Source: an uncultured Gellertiella sp. (GTDB taxonomy: Bacteria > Pseudomonadota > Alphaproteobacteria > Rhizobiales > Rhizobiaceae). Taken from it: a stretch of DNA of 64,000 nt. A program made the position numbers and the translations under genes. Shown piece by piece: positions 8,613-17,529 of this stretch. The DNA lies in NCBI RefSeq assembly GCF_963457605.1, contig NZ_OY735139.1, positions 3,564,001 through 3,628,000 of the forward strand. The letters run 5' to 3'. The notes beneath the pieces are model-generated. The model saw only the letters and a list, made by a program, of their open reading frames with translations, did no database searches and was not told the DNA's origin. Within the stretch, counting starts at the first letter, position 1. Every line of letters starts with the position of its first letter.

Positions 8613-8723
8613 AGAAGCGAGGCGGTGGATCGTCCGTCTTCTAATTCAACGGGACTGGGGCAGGGAACGCTGCTCTTGCGGCGAAGAACCCAGACCCAAA
8701 GACAACTTGACTGGAGGTCAAAC
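8613..8723 (+). promoter_or_regulatory. Conserved structured leader of porin 1
   Basis: The leader contains an AGAAG/CTTCT-closed hairpin (8613-8642), then GGGACTGG at 8651, CAGGGAACGCTGC, a small stem GCTGC/GCGGC, and the ribosome-binding site TGACTGGAGGTCA. The last 70 or so bases recur before porins 2 and 3; the first hairpin recurs before porin 3. Between paralogs the spacer varies but the GCTGC stem is kept, which suggests a functional 5' UTR. Confidence 0.6.
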
Positions 8724-9734
8724 ATGAACATCAAGAGCCTTCTCCTCGGCTCCGCTGCAGCTCTCGCTGTAGTATCTGGCGCACATGCCGCTGACGCGAT
8801 CGTAGCTGCTGAGCCGGAACCGGCTGAATATGTTAAAGTTTGCGACGCATTCGGCACCGGCTACTTCTACATCCCGGGCACCGAAACCTGCCTCAAGATC
8901 GGCGGCCTCGTTCGCTACGACATCAAGACCGGCGCAGAATACGGCGCTGACGGCGGCTGGAGCAAGCGTTCGCGCTTCCAACTGAACGTTTCGACCGCTT
9001 CGGACACCGAATACGGTGCCCTGAAGACCAGCGCGAAGATCCGCTTCAACAACGACAACAACTCTGATCGCTTTGACATCAACGAAGCCACGATCTCGCT
9101 CGGCGGCCTCACCATCGGCCAGACCGATTCGCTGTTCACCACGATCACCGGTTATGCCGGCAACGTGATCCAGGACGGCGATCTGGTCGGCTACGGCCCG
9201 TTCGACACCCAGCTGATCCAGTACACCTATGATGCCGGCAACGGCTTCACGATCGCTGGCGCTGTAGAACATGACCCAGCTGGTGCTGGTAATCCTGACG
9301 ACAACTACATGCCGAACCTGGTTGCTGGTGCGGCCTACACCAACGGTACCTTTGGTGCCAGCGGCGCTGTCGGCTACGACAACAACTCGAAGTCGGCTGT
9401 TATCAAGGCTCGCCTCGATGGCAAGTTCGGCATCGTTTCGGCCTTCTTGCTCGGCGAATACAACACCGACAAGAACAGCGTTATTGGCAACCATTACGCT
9501 GCATTCCGTGGCGACTGGGCTGCAATCGCTGGTCTGTCTGCCAATGTATCTGACTCGGTTGCGATCAACACGCAGTTCGGCTACAGCCAGGTCAAGGATT
9601 GGGAAGTTGCTGCAAACGTAGCCTTCACGGTTGTTCCCGGCTTCACCGTTACCCCGGAAGTTGACTATGTCAAGGACGGCGTAACTGGCGATCACCGTTG
9701 GGGCGGCATCCTGCGCTTCGACCGCTCGTTCTAA
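8724..9734 (+). CDS. ropA: RopA-like outer-membrane porin, copy 1
   Basis: A 336-residue alphaproteobacterial porin (Porin_2 family). A 22-residue signal peptide ends AHA before ADAIVAAEPEPAEYVKVCD. The family marker YFYIPGTETCLKIGG, with its two Cys, follows. The rest is beta-strand-like, rich in Gly, Asp, Asn and aromatics, and ends in RFDRSF with the terminal Phe needed for outer-membrane assembly. The ATG at 8724 follows GGAGGTC; the in-frame extension to 8574 is leader. It is the first of three tandem paralogs and should form a trimeric general diffusion channel. Confidence 0.93.
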   Translation: MNIKSLLLGSAAALAVVSGAHAADAIVAAEPEPAEYVKVCDAFGTGYFYIPGTETCLKIGGLVRYDIKTGAEYGADGGWSKRSRFQLNVSTASDTEYGALKTSAKIRFNNDNNSDRFDINEATISLGGLTIGQTDSLFTTITGYAGNVIQDGDLVGYGPFDTQLIQYTYDAGNGFTIAGAVEHDPAGAGNPDDNYMPNLVAGAAYTNGTFGASGAVGYDNNSKSAVIKARLDGKFGIVSAFLLGEYNTDKNSVIGNHYAAFRGDWAAIAGLSANVSDSVAINTQFGYSQVKDWEVAANVAFTVVPGFTVTPEVDYVKDGVTGDHRWGGILRFDRSF

Positions 9735-9758
9735 TCGCTGCTTCGCAGTGGATTACGG

Positions 9759-9787
9759 AAAGCCCGGCTTCATGCCGGGCTTTTTGC
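9759..9787 (+). terminator. Terminator of porin 1
   Basis: A 10-bp stem AAAGCCCGGC/GCCGGGCTTT with loop TTCAT, followed by TTGCTGTTG. Porins 2 and 3 end with hairpins of nearly the same sequence. Confidence 0.88.
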
Positions 9788-9923
9788 TGTTGTCCGCACC
9801 AAACCGGCCCATGCCGCCACAGTTTCGCCAATTTTGTTACTTGGCAAATATAGATTTCATTAATAATAATTGTTTATCATTCGTTAGGTGCGGATCGGTG
9901 ATTCGCCCGATATCTGCTGGGGC

Positions 9924-9994
9924 GGGACTGGAACAGGGGAAGCTGCACTGCGGCGAAAGCTCCGGACCCGTATGAACTTGACTGGAGGTCAAAC
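9924..9994 (+). promoter_or_regulatory. Conserved leader of porin 2
   Basis: GGGACTGG at 9924, then CAGGGGAAGCTGC, a GCTGC/GCGGC mini-stem and TTGACTGGAGGTCAAAC before the ATG. It is clearly homologous to the porin 1 and 3 leaders. The AT-rich stretch at 9840-9890 probably holds the promoter. Confidence 0.6.
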
Positions 9995-11008
9995 ATGAAT
10001 ATCAAGAGCCTTCTCCTCGGCTCCGCTGCAGCGCTTGCTGTCGTCTCTGGCGCACATGCCGCTGACGCCATTGTTGCTGCACAGCCCGAACCGGCTGAAT
10101 ATGTAAAGGTCTGTGATGCCTATGGCACCGGCTATTTCTACATTCCGGGCACCGAAACCTGCCTGAAGTTTGGCGGCAAGGTTCGCTATGACATCAAGAC
10201 CGGCGCGGAATATGACGCAAATGCCGAGAAATCCTGGAGCAAGCGCTCGCGCTTCGAACTGCACGTTTCCACCGCTTCGGACACCGAATACGGCGCGCTG
10301 AAGACCAGCGGCAATGTCCAGTTCAATAATGACAACAATTCCGACTCGCTCGACATCATCGAAGCCACCGTCTCGCTCGGCGGCCTCACCATCGGCCAGA
10401 CCGATTCGCTGTTTTCGACACTCAACGGCTACGCAGGCAATGTCATCCAGGATGGCGATATCGTTGGCTATGGCCCCTTCGACACGCAGTTGATCCAGTA
10501 TACCCATGATGCGGGTAACGGGCTGACTATTTCGGCTGCGCTGGAGCATGATCCAGTTGTCGCAGGCAGCCCCGACGACAATTACATCCCCAACCTCGTT
10601 GCAGGCGCGGCCTACAGCAACGATGGCTTCGGCATCGGTGGCGTCGTCGGTTATGACCGGGATGCCCAGTCGGCTGTGCTGAAGGCGCGTCTGGATGGCA
10701 AGTTCGGCATTGTCTCCGCCTTCCTGATCGGCGAATACAATACCGACAGCACCAGCGCGATCCCGAATGTCTATGCCGTGTTTGGCGGCGACTGGGCCGT
10801 CATTGGCGGCTTTACGGTCAATGCGACCGACAAGCTCCAGTTCAACACCCAGGTTGGCTACAGCGATGCGGAGGACTTCGAAGTGGCGGCGGACATGACC
10901 TATACTTTGGTCGACGGTTTCGCCATCACCCCGGAAGTCGACTATGTCCGTCCGGGAGCGGGCGATGACCGCTGGGGCGGCATCCTGCGCTTCGACCGCT
11001 CATTCTGA
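9995..11008 (+). CDS. ropA: RopA-like outer-membrane porin, copy 2
   Basis: A 337-residue porin with the same 22-residue signal peptide as copy 1, then ADAIVAAQPEPAEYVKVCD and YFYIPGTETCLKFGG. It keeps the beta-barrel pattern and the terminal RFDRSF. It is closest in layout to copy 1 but has acidic substitutions (SDAEDFEVAAD) and a shorter last loop. The ATG follows GGAGGTCAAAC. Its own leader and terminator imply transcription separate from copies 1 and 3. Confidence 0.93.
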   Translation: MNIKSLLLGSAAALAVVSGAHAADAIVAAQPEPAEYVKVCDAYGTGYFYIPGTETCLKFGGKVRYDIKTGAEYDANAEKSWSKRSRFELHVSTASDTEYGALKTSGNVQFNNDNNSDSLDIIEATVSLGGLTIGQTDSLFSTLNGYAGNVIQDGDIVGYGPFDTQLIQYTHDAGNGLTISAALEHDPVVAGSPDDNYIPNLVAGAAYSNDGFGIGGVVGYDRDAQSAVLKARLDGKFGIVSAFLIGEYNTDSTSAIPNVYAVFGGDWAVIGGFTVNATDKLQFNTQVGYSDAEDFEVAADMTYTLVDGFAITPEVDYVRPGAGDDRWGGILRFDRSF

Positions 11009-11030
11009 TTCCCGTCTGTGGAAATTGTGA

Positions 11031-11058
11031 AAAGCCCGGCCCGCAGCCGGGCTTTTTG
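11031..11058 (+). terminator. Terminator of porin 2
   Basis: AAAGCCCGGC and GCCGGGCTTT form the stem around a short CCGCA-type loop, followed by TTGCCGTTG. It is nearly the same as the porin 1 terminator. Confidence 0.88.
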
Positions 11059-11314
11059 CCGTTGCGGGACCACTTGAAAGCGCGGCGCAGTGAATGCAAC
11101 CTATAGGACATTAAGTCCCGAAAATTGGCGTGATCCTGCCTTCATACGTGGATTTTTCGTCTGAATTATGAGTTATGAATAATTATAACCCATTGAAAAT
11201 ATAATATATTCCTGTGTTTACTTGGTCACGACGAAATGCGAATTGCCTAAATAAAGCGGCATCTAAAGCAATTCCCAATTGCGGCCTTTGCCATCCTCCT
11301 ATTAGCTCCTCCTC
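11059..11314. other. AT-rich spacer upstream of porin 3
   Basis: About 255 bases without a gene. The stretch 11150-11250 is very AT-rich, unlike the surrounding DNA, and probably contains the porin 3 promoter. I could not fix a -35/-10 pair with confidence. Confidence 0.5.
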
Positions 11315-11423
11315 AGAAGCGGTGCGGTAGCCCGGTCTTCTGAAACCTGACTGGGACTGGTGCAGGGAACGCTGCCTTTGTGGCGACGGTACCGGTTCCT
11401 CTTAAACGTGACTGGAGGTCATT
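11315..11423 (+). promoter_or_regulatory. Conserved structured leader of porin 3
   Basis: It begins with an AGAAG/CTTCT hairpin (11315-11341) matching the one before porin 1. Then come GGGACTGG at 11353, CAGGGAACGCTGC, a GCTGC/GTGGC mini-stem in which base changes keep pairing through G-T pairs, and TGACTGGAGGTCA before the ATG. Confidence 0.6.
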
Positions 11424-12500
11424 ATGAACATCAAGAGCCTTCTCCTCGGCTCCGCTGCAGCTCTCGCTGTAGTCTCTGGCGCACATGCCGCCGACGCCAT
11501 CGTCGCCGCTGAGCCGGAACCCGCAGAATATGTAAAGGTCTGCGACGCATTCGGCACCGGCTATTTCTACATCCCCGGCACCGAAACCTGCCTGAAGATC
11601 GGCGGCCTCGTTCGCTACGAAGTCAAGGGTGGCGATCTCTATCGTGCACCCAGTGGCTGGAGCAAGTCTTCGCGCTTCCAGCTGAACGTTTCGACGGCTT
11701 CGGACACTGAATATGGTGCCTTGAAAACCAAGGGCGTTATCCAATTCAACAACTACAATGGCACGGATGGCCTCGACCTCAATGCTGCGACGATCTCGCT
11801 CGGCGGCCTGACCATTGGCCAGGACGACTCGCTGTTCACGACTGCAACCGGTTATGCCGGCAATGTCCTCGAAGATTTCACCAATGTCGGCTACGGCCCG
11901 TTCGATACCCAGCAGATCCGTTACACCTATGACAACGGCGCCGGGTTTACCATCGCAGCGGCTCTGGAACATGACCCGTCTACGGTCAACATCTACGCGA
12001 CTGACGAGAAGACCGGAGAGCATGTTAAAGACGCTGCTGGCAATGATATTGTCATCGGCACCAAAGGCGGCCCGGACGACGACTACGTTCCGAACCTGAC
12101 TGCTGCTGTGACCTACAGCGCGGGTGATTTCGGCTTCAGCGCTGCTGCCGGTTATGACGAAAGAGCAAGCGCAGGTGCTATCAAGGCACGCGTCGACGGC
12201 AAGTTCGGTGCTGTTTCTGCCTTCCTGATGGCTGGTTACAACACCGGCGACACCCCGAACCACTATGCCGCCTGGAATGGCGATTGGGCCCTCTGGGCTG
12301 GTCTGTCGGCCAATGTTTCGGACAGCGTGGCTCTGAATGCTGCGGTCAACTATGACCAGGCCAAGGATCTGGATCTGGCCTTCAATGCGGCCTTCACGGT
12401 TGCTTCCGGCTTCACCATCACCCCGGAAATCGACTATGCCAAGGCTGGCGGCGGCGATGGCATCTGGGGCGGCATCGTCCGTTTCGATCGCAATTTCTGA
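11424..12500 (+). CDS. ropA: RopA-like outer-membrane porin, copy 3 (long-loop variant)
   Basis: A 358-residue porin with the same signal peptide and YFYIPGTETCLKIGG marker. It ends in RFDRNF. It is about 21 residues longer than its neighbours; most of the extra length is one insertion around residues 190-215 (containing YATDEKTGEHVKDAAGND), at a probable surface loop. The first 50 bases of the gene match copy 1 exactly, suggesting recent duplication or gene conversion. The ATG follows GGAGGTCATT. Confidence 0.93.
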   Translation: MNIKSLLLGSAAALAVVSGAHAADAIVAAEPEPAEYVKVCDAFGTGYFYIPGTETCLKIGGLVRYEVKGGDLYRAPSGWSKSSRFQLNVSTASDTEYGALKTKGVIQFNNYNGTDGLDLNAATISLGGLTIGQDDSLFTTATGYAGNVLEDFTNVGYGPFDTQQIRYTYDNGAGFTIAAALEHDPSTVNIYATDEKTGEHVKDAAGNDIVIGTKGGPDDDYVPNLTAAVTYSAGDFGFSAAAGYDERASAGAIKARVDGKFGAVSAFLMAGYNTGDTPNHYAAWNGDWALWAGLSANVSDSVALNAAVNYDQAKDLDLAFNAAFTVASGFTITPEIDYAKAGGGDGIWGGIVRFDRNF

Positions 12501-12520
12501 TCGAACCGCGTCAATTGTGG

Positions 12521-12548
12521 AAAGCCCGGCCTTGTGCCGGGCTTTCTG
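12521..12548 (+). terminator. Terminator of porin 3
   Basis: AAAGCCCGGC and GCCGGGCTTT form the stem with loop CTTGT, followed by CTGCGTTTTG. It is the third copy of this terminator type and closes the array. Confidence 0.85.
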
Positions 12549-12612
12549 CGTTTTGCCTCCATTTGGCGGAACAGTGCGAACGCGCACCGGCTTTGGCGAG
12601 AAATTCTGGCTT

Positions 12613-13482
12613 TTAATCCTGTATCGCCAGAAACGCCGCAATCGCGGCAAACACGTCTCCCTTGTCCAGCACCGGTGCGTGGCCCTGACCTGTTGCCGTC
12701 ACCACCGTGCAACCGGGATGCCTGGCCTGCATGGCTTCGGCGGTCTCGTACGACAACAGGCGCGAATTTTCGCCGCGGATCAGCAGCAGCGGCTTGTCCC
12801 TCAACAGGTCGAACAGCGCCCAGAGGTCCGGCAGCGGCTGGGTGAGGTCGAGCGCCCGGGTGGCGCTGGCGATGGCGGGGTCGACATCCGGGATCAGCAT
12901 TCCGCCGTCCTCGCGATAGAGCGCATCGGCCATGTCCTGCCAGTCCTGTTCCTCGAGCGCCGGAAAGGCCTCGCCATGCACCAGCTTCAGCGCCGCCACC
13001 ACTTCGCGCCTTGATCGTGGCTGGGGGGAGGGGTCGAGATAGGTCTGGATATGCCGGAGGCCTTCGCGCTCGATCACCGGGCCGATATCGTTGAGGACGA
13101 GTTTTCCGAGAAGGTCCGGTGCCATGCCGGCGAGGAGATGCAGGATCAGTCCGCCACGCGAGGTGCCGATGAAATCCGCCTTTTCCATGCCAAGCGCCGC
13201 CAGCACCGAGATCACGTCGCCGGCTTCCACCGGCAGCGTATAGCGGCTGGCATCCGGATCCCGGTCCGAGCCGCCGCGCCCGCGCGAATCCACGGTGATG
13301 ACGGAGCGGGGAGCGTGCCTGTCCGTCGATATTTTCACCGCCAGCCGATGAAAATCCCGCCCGTTGCGGGTCAGCCCCGGCAGGCAGACAAGCGGGCGAC
13401 TATCCTTGCCGGGCAACGGACCGTAGAGCCGCACATAAAGGCGCAGCCCATCGGCGACGGGAAAGTGCGTCTCGGTGAAAAT
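12613..13482 (-). CDS. Alpha/beta hydrolase with an apparent ATT start codon
   Basis: An alpha/beta-hydrolase-fold protein (289 residues from the ATT, 273 from a downstream GTG at 13434). It has VCLPGLTRNGRDF (oxyanion region), the nucleophile elbow GTSRGG, and a late His in GQGHAP. Substrate unknown. Between the upstream gene's TGA (13525-13527) and GTG 13434 the frame has no ATG, GTG or TTG. ATT at 13480-13482 sits 7 bases after a perfect AAGGAGG and adds IFTETHFPVADGLRLY, which reads as the normal first beta-strand of the family. The GTG has no ribosome-binding site. It follows the lytic transglycosylase by 42 bases and is probably co-transcribed with it. Confidence 0.8.
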   Translation of the reverse strand: MFTETHFPVADGLRLYVRLYGPLPGKDSRPLVCLPGLTRNGRDFHRLAVKISTDRHAPRSVITVDSRGRGGSDRDPDASRYTLPVEAGDVISVLAALGMEKADFIGTSRGGLILHLLAGMAPDLLGKLVLNDIGPVIEREGLRHIQTYLDPSPQPRSRREVVAALKLVHGEAFPALEEQDWQDMADALYREDGGMLIPDVDPAIASATRALDLTQPLPDLWALFDLLRDKPLLLIRGENSRLLSYETAEAMQARHPGCTVVTATGQGHAPVLDKGDVFAAIAAFLAIQD

Positions 13483-13524
13483 CGAACGTCCTCCTTGCGA
13501 AGCCGAGCGGCGAGCCCCCCGGAA

Positions 13525-15585
13525 TCAATCCGCCGAAGCGGTGCGCGTTGCGCCCGAACGACCGAAGCGGAGGTCTTCGACGATATTGGATTTCTGGCCG
13601 AGGCGGCTCTTGTAGACTTCGTAATTTTCCATCACCCGCTGCACATAGTTGCGGGTCTCGGTGAAGGGAATCCGCTCCACCCAGTCCACCACCTCTTCGA
13701 TGGATTTGCCGCGCGGGTCGCCATAGCGGTTGATCCATTCCGGCACCCGCTTCGGCCCGGCATTATAGGCGACGAAGGTCAGGATATAGGAGCCCTGGAA
13801 GGTGTCGATCTGTTCGCCGAGATAATGGGCGCCGAGTGTGGCATTGTATCCGGCATCGCTGGAAAGCCGGTCCTTGGAAAAGGCAATGCCGTTGCGCTTC
13901 GCCACCACCTTGGCGGTGCCGGGCAGAAGCTGCAGCAGGCCCCTTGCATTGGCCGCCGAAACCGCGCTCGGGTTGAAGGCGCTTTCCTGCCGGGCGATGG
14001 CATAGGCGAGCGCCTTGCCGGAGCCGGAAATATTGGCGCTCGCCGGAATGACCCCGACCGGGAAGGCAAGGGCCGCCGCATCGATGCCACGGCCAAAGGC
14101 GGTCTTGCCGACATTCAGCGACAACTGGTGATTGCCGGTCCTTTCGGCGCGTGCGGCGAGCAGCGCCAGTTCGCCGGGGCTGTTCAGCTGTTCGGCCAGT
14201 GCCATGTAAAGCTTTGCCGCCCGGTGCCCGTGGCCTGCGGCTTCAAGCCTGGCAATCGCCTGCACCGCCTCGCGGGACTGGAAGGTGCTGCGATCCTCCG
14301 CCGTCGGGGTGGGATAGGTGACGTCGATTGTCTGGCGCTTCAGCCTGGCGGCGGCCACCTGGCCGTAGAAGGTGCCGGGCAGGCTGGCGGCCTTGGCATA
14401 ATCTGCCCTTGCCTCCGGATCACCCGCGACATCGGCAGCCCGGCCCAGCCAGTACCAGGCGCGGGCCACCGAAATCGGCCGGCTGGAGGCTTTCAGGATG
14501 GCCCGGAAATGCCGCGAGGCGGTGGCGGGGTCGTTGAGGCCGCGCAAAGCATACCAGCCGGCATGAAACTGCGCCTCGGCCTGATCCGCCGGTTCCTCCG
14601 CCACTTCGTTTGCCGCGACCCGATAGGCGGCCTTGAACTTGCCGGCATCGAGCAGGCCACGGCTGATGATCCGCTGTTCGTTCCACCATTCACCGGGAGC
14701 GACCAGGCTCGCCCTGTCATGCGGCATCGAGGCGAGCAATTTCGCGGCTGTATCCCAGTTTTCCTGGCGGCGGTTATACTGGATGCGGGCATAGAGATAG
14801 CCGGGATCGGACGTCCACCTGCCATCGACCGCCTTCAGCAGGGCGGCCGATTTCGGCGACTTGTTCATCACGGCGGCCCAGGCCGTGTAAAGACTCTGCG
14901 CCTGGCCGAGACCAGCCAGACGTTTCGCCTGGGCGATCCGGTCATTATAGAGCAGCAGATCCATCCGCGCCTTGTGGTCGGCGGCGGTGAGCAGGCCCGG
15001 CATCTGTTTCAGCACCCGGCTTTCGAGCGCGGTGTCAAAGATCATCGTCCGCCAGGCCTTGCGCAACACCTTTGCGGCGCGGGCGGGATTACCCGTCTGT
15101 TTCAGCGCATTGGCGAGAATCACCGACCCTTCAGCCGTTTCCGGCATCGTATCGCCAAACGCGTCGAGCACCTCGGCGGCGGCAGGGGCCTCGCGCATCA
15201 GCGCCTTTTCCGACAGCGCCCGCAAACGGTCGAGCCCCGGCCAGCCTTTCAGCTCCTGCTGGGCTTCGGCAATTTCGGCGGAGGGAACGCCCGTTGCCCC
15301 CGAAACGGCAATCGCCCAGGTCAATATGTGCCGGTCCAGCGTGCCCTTGTGCAGCCGGTCGCGGGCGGCGAGCGCGGCGTCGAGATCATCATTGCCAAGC
15401 GCATCCAGCCCCGCCTTCAGCAGGGGGCTTGCCACGCTCTTTGCCGAGGCGCGGGGAATGGAGCCGGTGATGTCGCCCGCCATGCGCTGCGTCGCGTCGG
15501 AGGCCTTTGCCGCGAGGGCACCGGCAAAGGCCGCACTGTCGAGAAGCGACAGACTGAGCAGGGTCAGCGAAATGAGTTTCTTCAT
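13525..15585 (-). CDS. slt: Lytic murein transglycosylase (Slt70-like)
   Basis: A 686-residue periplasmic enzyme that cleaves peptidoglycan glycan strands to 1,6-anhydro ends. The signal peptide is MKKLISLTLLSLSLL followed by an AFA-type cleavage site. A long alpha-helical superhelix fills the first two thirds. The C-terminal SLT domain has IARQESAFNP, with the catalytic Glu near residue 534, then ARGLLQLLPGTA and FVAYNAGP. The ATG at 15585 is preferred over TTG at 15600. The alpha/beta hydrolase follows in the same direction; dapA is divergent upstream. Confidence 0.9.
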   Translation of the reverse strand: MKKLISLTLLSLSLLDSAAFAGALAAKASDATQRMAGDITGSIPRASAKSVASPLLKAGLDALGNDDLDAALAARDRLHKGTLDRHILTWAIAVSGATGVPSAEIAEAQQELKGWPGLDRLRALSEKALMREAPAAAEVLDAFGDTMPETAEGSVILANALKQTGNPARAAKVLRKAWRTMIFDTALESRVLKQMPGLLTAADHKARMDLLLYNDRIAQAKRLAGLGQAQSLYTAWAAVMNKSPKSAALLKAVDGRWTSDPGYLYARIQYNRRQENWDTAAKLLASMPHDRASLVAPGEWWNEQRIISRGLLDAGKFKAAYRVAANEVAEEPADQAEAQFHAGWYALRGLNDPATASRHFRAILKASSRPISVARAWYWLGRAADVAGDPEARADYAKAASLPGTFYGQVAAARLKRQTIDVTYPTPTAEDRSTFQSREAVQAIARLEAAGHGHRAAKLYMALAEQLNSPGELALLAARAERTGNHQLSLNVGKTAFGRGIDAAALAFPVGVIPASANISGSGKALAYAIARQESAFNPSAVSAANARGLLQLLPGTAKVVAKRNGIAFSKDRLSSDAGYNATLGAHYLGEQIDTFQGSYILTFVAYNAGPKRVPEWINRYGDPRGKSIEEVVDWVERIPFTETRNYVQRVMENYEVYKSRLGQKSNIVEDLRFGRSGATRTASAD

Positions 15586-15975
15586 CGGTCTGGCTCGCAA
15601 GACTGGCCTGCCATGACAGGCGAGACCGGGTGAATTCCTCTATATTCCCCGACGACAGGGCGATTGTGGCGCCTGCTGCGGAACACATGCAAGATGGTCC
15701 TTGCCTGAAGCGCTTTCACGGCTCGTGCACATGCTCGACAGGTTTTGGTTCCATCCAGCCTGCATTTGGCGCGTGGAAGCTTAACGAATGCTTACTTTAT
15801 CCGAACCAATTCTCGGGAATGAGGACTGGCTCGCCAGCCTGTTTCCCGGCGGGCAAAAAACGCCCTGCGGGCACCGTTTCCCGGCTTGTTTAAGCTTTTT
15901 CATCCCTTTATGGTGCGCGGGATTTAACAGTGGAATGCGGCTTTAGCATGGGCGAAGCCGCCCAGGAGTGTACTG
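15586..15975. other. Divergent intergenic region between slt and dapA
   Basis: A 390-base promoter region for the two divergent genes. A near match to a CtrA box (TTAA-N7-TTAC) is at 15781-15795. The AT-rich run at 15890-15930 may hold the dapA promoter, and the ribosome-binding site AGGAGTG precedes dapA. No gene was seen. Confidence 0.5.
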
Positions 15976-16860
15976 ATGTTCAAGGGATCGATGCCCGCTC
16001 TCGTGACCCCGTTTACCGATACCGGTGCGGTGGATGAGGCGGCGTTTGCTGCGCATGTCAACTGGGTGATTGCGGAAGGCAGCCACGGCGTCGTGCCGGT
16101 TGGCACCACCGGCGAATCGCCGACGCTGTCGCATGCCGAGCACAAACGGGTGGTCGAACTCTGCATCGAGGTGACCGACCGGCGCGTGCCGGTGATTGCC
16201 GGTGCCGGCTCCAACAATACCAGCGAAGCCATCGATCTCGCCCGCCACGCCGAAAAGGCCGGTGCCGACGGCATTCTCGTCGTCACGCCCTATTACAACA
16301 AGCCGACCCAGAAGGGCCTGATCGCCCATTACAAGGCGATTGCCGAAGCCGTGTCGCTGCCGATCATCATCTACAACATTCCCGGCCGCTCGGTGGTCGA
16401 CATGTCGCCCGAGACGATGGGGGCGCTGGCCAATGCCCACAAGAACATTGTCGGCGTCAAGGATGCCACAGGCAAGATCGAACGGGTCTCCGAACAGCGC
16501 GCCACGGCCGGCAAGGATTTCATCCAGTTGTCCGGCGAAGATGCAAGCGCGCTTGGCTTCAACGCCCATGGCGGTGTCGGCTGCATTTCGGTGACGGCCA
16601 ATGTCGCGCCAAAACTCTGCGCCGAATTCCAGCAGGCGACGCTTGCAGGTGATTACGCAAAGGCGCTCACCTTTCAGGACCGGCTGATGCCGCTCCACAA
16701 GGCGATCTTCATGGAACCCGGCGTCTGCGGTGCGAAATATGGCCTGTCGAAGCTTGGCCGGATGAGCCGCGCGGTGCGTTCTCCGCTTCTCGCCCATCTC
16801 GAACCCTCGACGCAAGCCGCCATGGACGCCGCCATGCGGCACGCCGGCCTGATTGCCTGA
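15976..16860 (+). CDS. dapA: 4-hydroxy-tetrahydrodipicolinate synthase
   Basis: A 294-residue TIM-barrel lyase that condenses pyruvate with aspartate semialdehyde, the first committed step to diaminopimelate and lysine. Key residues are visible: GTTGES with Thr44-Thr45, YYNKP, Tyr133 in IIYNIPGR, and the Schiff-base Lys162 in VGVKDATG. Length is normal for the family. The ATG follows AGGAGTG. A terminator separates it from smpB. Confidence 0.95.
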   Translation: MFKGSMPALVTPFTDTGAVDEAAFAAHVNWVIAEGSHGVVPVGTTGESPTLSHAEHKRVVELCIEVTDRRVPVIAGAGSNNTSEAIDLARHAEKAGADGILVVTPYYNKPTQKGLIAHYKAIAEAVSLPIIIYNIPGRSVVDMSPETMGALANAHKNIVGVKDATGKIERVSEQRATAGKDFIQLSGEDASALGFNAHGGVGCISVTANVAPKLCAEFQQATLAGDYAKALTFQDRLMPLHKAIFMEPGVCGAKYGLSKLGRMSRAVRSPLLAHLEPSTQAAMDAAMRHAGLIA

Positions 16861-16887
16861 GGCTTCGGAACAGGCGAATCGAACCAG

Positions 16888-16919
16888 ACGCCGCGATGGT
16901 TCCTCTCGCGGCGTTTTTC
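16888..16919 (+). terminator. Terminator of dapA
   Basis: A 9-bp GC-rich stem ACGCCGCGA/TCGCGGCGT followed by TTTTCG, 27 bases after the dapA stop. Confidence 0.85.
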
Positions 16920-17009
16920 GTTGTCGGCCTTTTCATCCGGCGGGTTCTCGCCTAAATGGGAGGTTGAGTGGAGGGCTACCCCTCCCGGCCAGGAAGAAGA
17001 AGCAGAACC

Positions 17010-17489
17010 ATGGCACCCAAAGGCAGTCAGCGCACCGTCAACAAGATCGTGGCGGAGAATCGCAAGGCGCGGTTCAATTACGAGATCATCGACACCTTTG
17101 AAGCGGGCCTGATGCTGACGGGCACCGAGGTAAAGTCCCTGCGCGAGGGCAAGGCCAATATCGCCGAATCCTATGCCTCCGACGAGGGCAACGAGATCTG
17201 GCTGATCAATTCGCATCTGCCGGAATATCTGCAGGCCAACCGCTTCAATCACGAACCGCGCCGCCGCCGCAAGCTCCTGCTGTCAAAGCGCGAGATCAAC
17301 CGGCTCCGGATCGCAATCAACCGCGAGGGCATGACGCTCATTCCGCTGAAGATCTATTTCAACGAGAAGGGCAGGGCCAAGCTGGAACTGGCGCTCGGCA
17401 AGGGCAAGAAGCTGCATGACAAGCGCGAGACCGAGAAGGAACGCGACTGGAACCGCCAGAAGTCCCGGCTGCTGAAAACCGGTGGCTGA
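17010..17489 (+). CDS. smpB: SsrA (tmRNA)-binding protein
   Basis: A 159-residue protein that delivers tmRNA to stalled ribosomes for trans-translation. The OB-fold core carries [20 protein letters not shown] and [12 protein letters not shown]. The basic C-terminal tail [19 protein letters not shown] is typical and inserts into the empty mRNA channel. The start at 17010 (MAPKGSQ) fits the family; the in-frame ATG at 16968 adds a non-homologous stretch. No tmRNA gene is in the window. Confidence 0.95.
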   Translation: MAPKGSQRTVNKIVAENRKARFNYEIIDTFEAGLMLTGTEVKSLREGKANIAESYASDEGNEIWLINSHLPEYLQANRFNHEPRRRRKLLLSKREINRLRIAINREGMTLIPLKIYFNEKGRAKLELALGKGKKLHDKRETEKERDWNRQKSRLLKTGG

Positions 17490-17529
17490 CACGCAGCCGA
17501 TTTCCCGATCCCGTGCCGCGCCAGACATG

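Noticed and set aside
8652-12500. Direct repeats in the porin region as a CRISPR or tandem repeat array
   Set aside because: The repeats are gene-sized paralogs with leaders and terminators, not short regular repeats with spacers.
13051-15633. 860-codon rightward open frame
   Set aside because: Antisense to the lytic transglycosylase and hydrolase, whose catalytic motifs are clear.
15781-15795. CtrA-like box between slt and dapA
   Set aside because: It has a mismatch in the second half-site (TTAC), so it is too weak to call.
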